Source of the DNA: Piliocolobus tephrosceles
Taxonomy: Eukaryota > Chordata > Mammalia > Primates > Cercopithecidae
Length of the DNA stretch: 64,000 bases
NCBI RefSeq assembly: GCF_002776525.5
Contig: NC_045435.1
Location: forward strand, 127,437,797-127,501,796
Direction of reading: 5' to 3'
Made by a program: the position numbers and the translations under genes. The notes under the pieces are model-generated. The model saw only the letters and a list, made by a program, of their open reading frames with translations, was not told the origin of the DNA and searched no databases. Of the stretch, positions 51,649 through 62,323 are shown piece by piece (positions within the stretch are counted from its first letter, which is position 1; every line of letters begins with the position of its first letter).

Positions 51649-53859
51649 TTCTTTCCAGTTTTTATCTGAAGATATTTCCTTTCTCACCATAGTCCAGAAA
51701 GTGCTCCCGAAGGTCCCTTTGTGGATCCGTCCATGACAGTTTCCAAACTGCGTAATGTAAGAAAGCTTATTCTATGTGAGATGATTACACATATCACAGA
51801 GTAGTTTCCTAGAAATTTTCTTTCCAGTTTTTGTCTGAGGCCATTTCTCTTTTCACCATCGGCATCAACATGCTCCCAAATATCACTTGGTACCTGTTTC
51901 TCCAAAAGGGTTTCCCTGACCCTGTATGAGAAGAGAGGTATAACACTGTGACTGGAATTCACACGTCACAAAGCAGTCCCTCAGAAAAGTTCTTTCCAGT
52001 TTCGGTCTGAACATATTTCCTTTTTCACCGTTAGCCTCAAATCGCTTCCGAATATCCCATCACATGCTAAACACACACAGGGCTAGAAAACTGCTCAATG
52101 AAAAGAGAGGCTTATCTGAGTGAGAAGAAATAAGATGACACAGAGCAGTTTCACAGAAAGCCTCCTTCTGGATTTTACCTGAGGATATGTCTTTCTCCAT
52201 ATTCCAAGGATCGTTCCCAAATTTTCTTCCTCAGATTCCACAAAAACAGTGATTTCAAGCTGCTCAATCCAAAGAAAGGTTTAATGCTATGAGACGAATA
52301 CACACATTGCAAAGCAGCTGCTCAGAACGTTTCTCTGCAATTTTATCAGAAAACGTTGCCTTGCTCACCACAACCTTCTGGGCATCACTAAATATCCTTT
52401 CACAGATTCTTCAAAGACAGAGTTTCGAAACTCGGCAACACTGTGAAGTGAATGCACATAAAATAGAGCAGATTCTTGGAATGCTTCTTCCTCGATTTTA
52501 TTTCAGCCTATTTCACTATTCGCCATAGTCGTCAATGTGACCCGAAACATCACTGTTTCGGTTTCACAAGTACAGTGTTCAAACACTGCCTTGTGAGAAA
52601 AGAGGTATCACTCCCTGAGTGGAATGCATACATCACAAAGTAGTTTCTCAGAAAGCTTCTATCCAGTTTTTATCTGAAGATATCTCCTCTTTCTCCATAG
52701 GCCTGAATGTGCTCCAAAATGTCCCTTCACGGATCCGTGCCTTAAGGAGTTTCTAAAATGCGTAACAGAAGAAAAGTTTTAACTATGCAAGATGAATAAA
52801 TATATCTAACACAAAGCATTTTCACAGAAATCTTCTTTCCAGTTTTTCTCTGAGGATATTTCCTTTTCCACCATAGCCCTCCCTATACTCCCGAATGTCT
52901 CTTGGTAGCTTTTACTCCAGAAGGGATTCTGAAATCCTATATGAGGAGAAGGGTATATTTCTGTGAGTGGAACGCACATGTCACAAAGCAGTTCCTCTGA
53001 AAGCTTCTCTCCAGTTTCTATTTAAAGGCATTTTCTTTCTGACCATAAGCGTCAAAGTGTTCCAGAATAACCTTTTGCAAGTCTAAACAAAAACAGTGTT
53101 ATGATACTCCTCTATGAGAAGAGAAGGTTAACTGTGTGAGCAGAATTCACGTGACACAGAGGAGTTTCACAGAAAGCTTCCTTCTGGCTTTCTCTGAGGT
53201 TACTTCTTTTTCAGGATATTCTAAAGAGCGTTTCCAGATGTCCTTTCTCAGATTCCACAGAAACAGTGATTTCAAACTGCTCAATCCAAAGAATCATTTA
53301 ACGCTATCAGAAGAATAAAAGCATCACAAAAGAGTTGCATGGAAAGATTCTCTCCGATTTTCGATGGAACACATTTCCTTCCTCGACACAGGATTCCGGT
53401 CACCACTTACAATCCCTTCATAGGAACCTCAAAGTCTGTCTTTCACACTGGGGAATGTAGAGGAAGCTTTAACCCTGTGAAAATAATGGACATGTCAGAG
53501 AGCAGCTTTTTTGAGTGCTTCCTTCTGTTTTTATTGGGCGACATTTGACTTTTTGCCATAATCTTCAATGTGCTCTCAATATCACTCTTTTGGTTTTACA
53601 GGAATAGAGTTCAACTGTGCCTTATGAGAAGAAAGTTATAGCTGCCTGAGTGGAATGCACAAATCACCAAGCAGTTTCTCAGAAAACTTCTATCCAGTTT
53701 TTATCTGACTATATTTCCTATTTCACCACAGGCCCAAATGTGATCCCAAATATCCCATCGTGGATACATCCACGAGGGAGTTTCCAAGCTGTGCAATGTA
53801 AAGAAAGCTTCAGGTATGTGAGGTGGCTAAACACAGCAAAAAGCAGATTTACAGAAGGC
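51649..53859 (-). repeat. Complete 13-monomer satellite unit (2,211 bp)
   Basis: Types A to M are present in order. E lacks ~20 bp at ~52,439 (gcaaca joined to ctgtgaag). K and L here resemble those at ~40.9-41.2 kb, sharing ggaacacatttcctt and ttattgggcgacattt. Confidence 0.87.
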
Positions 53860-56088
53860 TTCTTTCCAGTTTTTTTCTGAAGATATTTCCATTTTCACCA
53901 TAGTCCTCAATGTGCTCTCGAAGGTCACTTCGTGGATCCGTCCATGACAGTTTCCAAGCTGCATAATGTAAAGAAAGCTTTATCTATGTGTGATGATTAC
54001 ACATATCACAGAGTAGTTTCCTTGAAGCCTTCTTTCCAGTTTGTGTCTGAGGCTATTTCCCTTTTCACCATCGGCATCAACTTGCTCCTGAATATCACTT
54101 GCTCCCTGTTACCCCAAAAGGGTTTTCCCGTCACTGTATGACAAGAGAGGTGTAACATTGTGAGTGGAATTCACACGTCAAAAAGCAGTTACTCAGAAAG
54201 CTTCTCTCCAGTTTTGGTCTGAACATATTTCCTTTTTCACTGTTAGCCTGAAAGTAATCCCGAATATCTCATCACACGCGAAAGATACACAGGGCTAGGA
54301 AACGGCTAAAAGAATAGAGAGGCTTACCTGAGTGAGCGGATTTAAGACGACACAGAGCAGTTTCACGGAAAGCTTCCCTCTGGATTTTGCCTAAGGATAT
54401 TGCTTTCTCCATATTCTAAGGATTGTTCTAAAATGTCCTTCCTCAGATTCCACAAAAACAGTGATTTCAAGCTGATCAATTCAAGGAATGGTTTAACTCT
54501 ATGAGACGAATACATACGTTGAAAAGCAGTTGCTCAGAACGTTTCTCTGCAGGTTACATCAGAAGGCATTTCGTCACTCACCACAAGCCTCCAGGCATCA
54601 CTAAATATCCCTTCACAGATACTTCAAAGAAAGAGTTTCGAAATTGGGCAACATAGAGTAAGCATTAACTCTGTGAAGTCAAGGCACATACCAGAGAGCA
54701 GATTGTTGGAACTCTTCTTCCTCGATTTTATTTCAGTATATTTCACTATTCACCATAGTCCTCAATGCGTTCTGATATATCCCTTTTTTGGTTTCACAGG
54801 AACAGTTTTCAAACACTGCCTCGTGAGAAAAGAAGTATAATACACTGAGTGGAGTGCATACTTCACACATTAGTTTCTCAGAAAGATTCTATCCTGTTTC
54901 TATCTGAAGATAACTCCTCTTTCACCTTAGGCCTGAATGTGCGCCCGAACATCCCTTCGCAGATCTGTGCATGACGGAGTTTCCAAACAGCATAATATAA
55001 TTGAAGTTTTAACTATGCAAGACGAATAAATATATCTAACACTAAGCAGTTTCACAGAAATCTTCTTTCCAGGTTTGTCTGAGGTTATTTTCTTTTGTCC
55101 ATAGTCGTCGCTATACTCCCGAATATTTCTTGGTAGCTTTTTCTCCAAATGGGATTCCGGAATCCTCTAGGAGAAGAAAGCTATATTTCTGTGAGTGGAA
55201 TGCATATGTCACAAAGCAGCTCCTCAGAAAGCTTCTCTCCAGTTTCTATCTGAAGGCGTTTTCTTTCTCACACTAAGCCTCAAAACTCACCAGAATATCC
55301 CACCGGAGACTAAACAAAAACATTGTTATGGTACAGCTGAATGAAAAGAGAAGCGTAACTGTATGAGGAGAATTCATGTGACACAGAGCAGTTTAGCAGA
55401 AAGCTTCCTTCTGATTTCTCTCTGAGGTTATTTCGTTTTCAGGATATTCTGAAGAGTGCCACCAAATGTGCTTTCTCAGATTCCAGAGAAACAGTGATTT
55501 CAAACTGCTCAATCCAAAGAATGATTTAACTCTATGAGATGAATACAAATATCACAAAAGGGTTGCACAGAAAGCTTCTCTCCAATTTTCGATGGGAGAC
55601 ATTTCCTTACTCGACACGGGCCTCTGGTTGTCACTTACTATCCCTTCGCAGAATCATCAAAGACCAACTTTCAAACTGGGAAATGTAGTTTAAGCTTTAA
55701 CCCTGTGTAAAGAATGGACATGTCAGAGAGCTGACTATTGGAGTGCTTCTCCTGTTTTTTATTGGACGACATTTCACTTTTTGCCATAGTCTACAATGTG
55801 CTCCAAATATCACTCTTTTGATTTCACAGGAGCAGTGTTCACACTGTGCTTTATGAGAAGAAAGTTTTAAGTCCCTGGGTGGAAAGCACACATCACCAAG
55901 CAGTTTCTCAGAAATCTTCTCTCCAGTTTTTATCTGACTATATTTTCTATTTCACCATAGGCCCGAATATGATCCCAAATATCCCGCTGCGGATCCATCC
56001 ACAAAGAAGTTTCCAAGCTGTGTAATATAAAGGAAGCTTTACCTATGTGAGATTATTATACTTATCACAGAGTAGTTTCCTAGAAAGG
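53860..56088 (-). repeat. Satellite unit ending in an M/A hybrid
   Basis: A to L are in order, then a monomer at 55,915-56,088 starts as M (gcggatccatccac) and ends as A (gtgagattattatac). B follows directly. M and A are homologous, so one monomer was lost by in-register exchange. Confidence 0.83.
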
Positions 56089-57911
56089 TTCTTTCCAGTT
56101 TTTGTCTGAGGCTATTTCGCTTTTCACCATCTGCATCAACATGCTCCCGAATATCACTTAGTGCCTGTTTCTCCAAAAGGGCTTCCTCGACGCTGTATGA
56201 GAAGAAAGATATAACAGTGTGAGTGGAATGCACACGTCACAAAGCAGTTCCTCGGGAAGCTTCTCTCCATTTTCACTCCAAACATACTTCCTTTTTCACA
56301 AGTGAAACATACACAGGGTTAGAAAACTGCTCAATGAAAAGAGAGGCTTAACTGAGCAGGAGGAAGTACAACCACACAGAGCAGTTTCACAGAATGCTTC
56401 CTTCTGGATTTTACCTGATGATATTTCTTTCTCCATATTCTATGGTCAAACATAGAGGTTCAAAATTGGGCAACATAGAGTAAGCATTAACTCTGTGAAT
56501 TGAATGCACATATCAGAGAGCAGATTCTTGGAATGCTTCTTCCTCGGTTTTATTTCAGTATATTTCACTATTTGCCATAGTCCTCAAGGTGTTCCGAAAT
56601 ATCACTTTCTCAGTTTCACAGGAAGTGTGTTCAAACATTGCCTTGTGAGAAAAGAGGTATAACTCACTGAGGGGAACGCATACATAACAAAGTACCTTCT
56701 CAGAAAGCTTCTATCCAGTTTTTATCTGAAGATATCTCCTCTTTCATTGTAGTCCTGAATGTGCTCCCGAATGTCCCTTTGTGGATCCGTGCATGACAGA
56801 GTTTCCAAACTGCATAATATAAGAAAAGTTTTAACTATGTGAGATGAATAAATACATTTAACACATAGCTCTTTCACAGAAATCTTCTTTCCAGTTTTTG
56901 TCTCAGGATAATTCCTATTTCACCAGAGCCCTCAATATACTCCTGAAAGTTTCTTGGTAGCTTTTTCTTCAAAAGGGATGAGGGAATATTCTAAGAGAAG
57001 AAAGGTATATTTCTGTGAGTGGAATGCACACGTCACAAAGCAGCTATTCAGAAAGCTTCTCTCCAGTTTCTATCTGAAGATGTTTCCTTTCTCACTGTAA
57101 GCCTCAAAGCTCTCCTGAATATCCCTTTGCAGACTAAACAAAAACAGTGTTATGAGACTGCTCAGGGAAAAGAGAAGCTTACCTGTGTGAGTGGAATTCA
57201 GGTGACAAAGAGTAGTTTCACAGAAAGCTTCCTTCTGTTTTCTCTCTGAGGTTATTTCTTTTTCAGGATATTCTAAAGATCGTTTCCAAATGCCCTTCTT
57301 CAGAATCCACAGAAACAGTGATTTCAAACTGCTCAATCCAAAGAATGATTTCACTCTATGAGATGAATGCAAACATCACAAAACTGTTGCACAGAAGCTT
57401 CTCTCCAATTTTCCATGGAAGATATTTCCTTGCCTCACACTGGCCTCCAGTTGCTACTTAGAATCCCTTCGCAGAACCCTCAAAGACCAACTTTCAAACT
57501 GGGAAATATAGAGTAAACTTTAACGCTGTGAAAAGAATGGACAGGTCGGACAGCAGGATTTTCGAGTGCTTCTTTCTGTTTTTTATTGGAGGACAATTCA
57601 CTTTTTGCCATAGTCTTCAATGTGCTCCGAAAATCACTCTTTTGGTTTTACGGGAACAGTGTTCAAACTGTGCCTTATGAGAAGAAACTTTTACCATCCT
57701 GGGTGTAATGTACACATCACCAAGCCATTTCTCAGAAAGCTTCTCTGCAGATTTTATCTGACTGTATTTCCTATTTGAACATAGGAACGAATGTGATCCC
57801 AAACATCCCTTCACGGATCCATCCACGAGGGAGTTTCCAAGCTGCATATGTAAAGAAAGCTTCATCTACGTGAGAAGAATCAACATAGAAAAAAGCAGAT
57901 TCACAGAAAGC
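56089..57911 (-). repeat. Deleted satellite unit: B-C(part)-D/E-F to M
   Basis: This continues from the M/A hybrid. C loses ~45 bp at ~56,300. D breaks at ~56,443 into mid-E. F to M are normal. Confidence 0.83.
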
Positions 57912-60900
57912 TTCTTTCCAGTTTTCATCTGAAGATATTTCCTTTTTCACCAGTCTTGAGTGTGTTCCCGAATGGCCCTTCCTGGATCCATCCATGACAC
58001 TTTTCAATCTAAGTAATGTAAGGAAACCTTTATCTCAGTGTGATGATTACATATATCACAGAGTAGTTTCCTAGAAAGCTTCCTTCCAGGTTTTGTCTGA
58101 GGCTATTTCCCTTTTCATCATCGGCATCAACATGCTCCCAAATGTCACCTGGTAACTGTTTCTCCAAAAGGGTTTTCCCGACGCTGTATGAGAAGAGAGT
58201 TATATCACTGTGAGTGGAATGCACACATCACAAAGCAGTTCCTCAGAAAGCTTCTCTCCAGTTTCGGTCTGAACATATTTCCTTTTTCACCGTAAGCCTC
58301 AAAGTGCTCCCAAAAGTCCCATCACACGATAAACATACACAGGGTTATAAAACTGCTCAACATAAGGAGAGGCTTAACTAAGCGAGAGGAATTAAGATGA
58401 CACAGAGTAGTTTCACAGAAATCTTCCTTCTAAATTTTACCTGAGGATATTTCTTTTTCCATGTTCTAAGGATCGTTCTGAAATATCCTTCCTCAGTTTC
58501 CACAAAACAGTTATTTCAATCTGCTCAATCCAAAGAACAGTTTAACTCTATGAGACGAATGCACACATTGCAAAGCAGTTGCTCAGAAAGATACTATGCA
58601 GGTTTCATCTGAAGATGTTTCCTTGCTCACCACAAACCTGTGGATGTAACTAAATGTCACTTCACAGATTCTTCAAAGACAGAATTTCAAAACTGGGCAA
58701 CATAGAGTAAACATAAATTCCATGAAGTGAATGCACATATGAGAGAGCAGATTCTTGGAACGCTTCTATCTGGATTTTATTTCAGTGTATTTCACTATTT
58801 GCCATAGTCCTCAGTGCGCTGCGAAATATGACTTTTTCTGTTACACAGGAACAGTGTTTAAACACTGCCTTGTGAGAAAAGAGGCATAACTAATTGAGCA
58901 GAATGCATACATCACAAGTCGTTTATCACAAAGCTTTTATCCATTTTTTATCTGAAGATATCTCCCCTTTCATTGTAGGCCTGAATGTGCTCCCGAATAT
59001 CCATTCACGGATTCATGCATGACAGAGATTCCAAACTGCATAATATAAGAAAGGTTTGAACTATATGAGATGAATAGATGTATCTAACACGAAGCAGTTT
59101 CGCCGAAATCTTCTTTCAAGTTTTGTCATAGGATATTTCCTATTTCACCATAGCCGTCACTATACTCCCGATGTCTCTTGGAAGCTTTTTCTCCAAAAGG
59201 GATTCCGGAATCCTCTAGGAGAAGAAAGGTATATTTCTGTGAGTGGAATGCACACGTTACAAAGCTGTTCCTCGGAAAGCTTCTCTCTAGTTTCGGTCTT
59301 AACATATTTCCTTTTTCACCGTAAGCCTCAAAGTGCCCCAAATGTACCATCACATGCTAAACATACACAGGGGTATATAAGTCCTCAACACAAGGAGAGG
59401 CTTAACTAAGCAAGAGGAATTAAGACGACACAGAGTAGTTTCACAGAATGCTTCCTTCTGGATTTTACCTGACGATATTTCTTTCACCATATTCGAAGGA
59501 TTGTTCCTGAATGTCCTTCCTCAGATTCCACAGAAACAGTGATTTCAAGCTGCTCAATCCAAGGAATGGTTTAACTCTATGAGACGAATACACACATTGC
59601 CAAGCAGTTGCTCAGAAAGTTTATCTGCAGCTTTCATCGGAAGATGTTTCCTTCCTCATCACAAGCCTCCCGCCATCACTAAATATCCTTTTACAGATTC
59701 CTCAAAGAGTTTTGAAACTGGGCATCATAGAGTAAGCGTTAAGTAAGCATACTCATTAACATAGAGTAAGCATAACTCTGTGAAGTGAATGCACATATCA
59801 GAGAGCAGATTCTTGGAACGCTTCTTCCTCGATTTTATTTCAGTATATTTCACTATTCGCCATACTCCTCAACGCGCTCCAAAATATCAGATATTTGGTT
59901 TCACAATAACAGTGTTCAAACGCTGCCTTGTGAGAAAAATGTATAACTCCCTGAGTTGAATACATACATCACAAACTAGTTTCTGAGGAAGATTCTATCC
60001 AGTTTTTATCTGAAGATACCTAATCTTTCAACTTAGGAGTGTACGTGCTCTTGAATGTCCCTTCGCGGGTCCATGTATTACGGAGTTTCCAAACTGTGTA
60101 ATATAGGAAAGGTTTGAACTATGCGAGATGAATAAATATATCTAACATGAAGCAGTTTCAATGAAATCTTCTTTCCAGTTTTTGTCTGAGGATAATTCCT
60201 TTTTCACCATAGGCATCCCTATAATCCGGAATGTCTCTTGTTACCTTTTTCTCCAAAAGAGATTCCGGAATCCTACAGGAGAAGAAAGATATATTTCTGT
60301 GAGTGGAATGCACACGTCACAAAGCAGCTCCTCAGAAAAATTCTCTCCAGTTTCTATCTGAAGACGTTTCCTTTCCCACCATAACCCTCAAATCGCTCAT
60401 GAATGTCCCTTTGCAGTCTAAACAAAAATAGTTTTATGATACTTCTCAATGCAAAGAGAAGCTTAACTGTGTGAGCATATTCACTTGACACAGAGCGGGT
60501 TCACAGAAAGCTTCCTTCTGGTTTCTCTCTGAGGTTGTTTCTTTTTCAGGGTATTCTAAAGACTGTCTTCAAATGCCCTTTATCAGATTCCACAGAACCA
60601 GTGATTTCAAACTGCTCAATCCAAAGAATGCTTTACCTCTTTGAGATGAATACAAACATCACAAAAGTGTTGTGCAGAAAACTTCTCTCCAATTTTCGAG
60701 GGGAGATATTTCCTTGCTCGACACAGGCCTCCGGTTGCGACTTACTATCGCTTCGCAGAAACCCCAGAGGCCAACTTTTAAACTGGGAAATGTAAAGTAA
60801 GCTTTAACACTGTGAAGAGAATGGGCATGTCAGAGAGCAGTTTCTTCGAGTGTTTCTTTCTGCTTTTTATTGGACGACATTTCACTTTATACCATATTCT

Positions 60901-61306
60901 TCAATGGGCTCCGAATATCACTCTTTTTGTTTAACAGGAACAGTGTTCTAACTGTGCCTATGAGAAGAACATTAAAACTCCCTGAGTGGAATGCACACAT
61001 CACCAAGCAGTTTCTCTTAAAGCTTCTCTGCAGTGTTTTATATTTATTTATTTTTTGTTTATTTTATTTATTTTTTTATTATACTTGAAGTTCTAGGGTA
61101 CATGTGCATAATGTGCAGGTTTGCTACATATGTATACTTGTGCCATGTTGGTGTGCTGCACCCATCAACTTGTCAGCATCCATCAATTCGTCATTTATAT
61201 CAGGTATAACTCCCAATGAAATTCCTCCCCCCTCCCCCCTCCCCCCTTCCCATGATAGGTCCCGATGTGTGATGTTCCCCTTTCCGAGTCCAAGAGATGT
61301 CATAGT

Positions 61307-61507
61307 TCAGTTCCAACCTATGAGTGAGAACATGCGGTGTTTGTTTTTCTGTTCTTGTGATACTTTGCTGACAATGATGGTGTCCAGCTGCATCCATGTC
61401 CCTACAAAGGATGCAAACTCATCCTTTTTTATGGCTGCATGATATTCCATAGTGTATAAGTACCACATTTTCTTAATCCATTCTGTCACAGATGGACATT
61501 TGGGTTG
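61307..61507 (-). pseudogene. L1 ORF2 extreme C-terminus
   Basis: The minus-strand frame ends at the normal ORF2 stop at 61,307. It continues the ORF2 reading that is inverted in the neighbouring plus-strand piece. Confidence 0.8.
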
Positions 61508-62152
61508 ACTTCATGTCTAAAACACCAAAAGCAACCTCAGCAAAAGCCAAAATTGACAAATGGGATCTAATTAAACTAAAGAGCTTCTGCACAGCAAAAG
61601 AAACTACCATCAGAGTGAACAGGCAACCTACAGAATGGGAGAAAATTTTTGCAATCTACTCATCTGACAAAGGACTAATATCAAGAATCTACAAAGAACT
61701 CAAACAAATTTACAAGAAAAAAACAACCCCATCAAAATGTGGGCAAAGGATATTAACAGACATTTCTCAAAAGAAGACATTCATACAACCAACAGACACC
61801 TGAAAATATGCTCATCATCACTGGCCATTAAAGAAATGCAAATCAAAACCACAATGAGATGCCATCTCACACCAGTTAGAATGGCAATCATTAAAAAGTC
61901 AGGAAACAACACGTGCTGGAGAGGATGTGGAGAAATAGGAACAATTTTACACTGTTGGTGGGATTGTAAACTAGTTCAACCATTATGGGAAACAGAATGG
62001 CGATTCCTCTAGGATCTAGAACTAGATGTACCATATGACCCAGCCATCCCACTACTGGTTATATACCCAAAGGATTATAAATCATGCTTTTATAAAGACA
62101 CATGCACACATATGTTTATTGCAGCACTATTCACAATAGCAAAGACTTGGAA
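61508..62152 (+). pseudogene. L1 ORF2 C-terminal domain fragment
   Basis: This covers the part of ORF2 that includes the C-terminal cysteine-rich motif: CWRGC, then HCWWDC, giving CX3CX7HX4C at about 61,915-61,970. One frameshift near 61,740 separates the halves, and a stop follows at ~62,010. The motif contributes to L1 RNA binding in intact elements. This copy is dead. Confidence 0.85.
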
Positions 62153-62323
62153 TCTCTGCAGTTTTTATCTGATTCTATTTCCTATTTGACCATAGGCCCG
62201 AATGTGATCCAAAATATCCCTTCGTGGATCCATCCACGAGGGAGATTCCAAGCTGCGTAATGTAAAGAAAGCTTCATCTATGTGAGAAGAATAAACATAG
62301 AAAAAAGCAGATTCACAGAAAGC

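Larger units (their letters stand above)
61041..62152 (-). mobile_element. 5'-inverted (twin-primed) LINE-1
   Basis: It lies in an M monomer with target duplications tctctgcagtgtttta (61025-61040) and tctctgcagttttta (62153-62167), differing by one base. The left part to ~61,507 is the L1 3' UTR and ORF2 end on the minus strand. The right part (~61,508-62,152) is the preceding ORF2 piece on the plus strand. The two parts abut in L1 coordinates, so almost nothing was lost at the inversion. The A tail is imperfect (T-rich, 61,041-61,082). Confidence 0.92.
57912..62323 (-). repeat. Satellite unit of 19 monomers (13+6) split by an L1
   Basis: A to G are normal. At ~59,110-59,270 an H/B-type monomer is followed by C, so C to G are traversed again before H to M. 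Without the L1 the length is ~3.28 kb, close to 19 x 171, which is one unit plus exactly six monomers. A carries aaggaaacc at 58020-58028. Confidence 0.86.

Noticed and set aside
9972..57372. Recurrent ~100-residue minus-strand frames in J-I monomers (9972-10274, 42770-43072, 57070-57372)
   Set aside because: Same reason: a stop-poor satellite phase, lost by single changes in many other units, with no sign of codon-level constraint.
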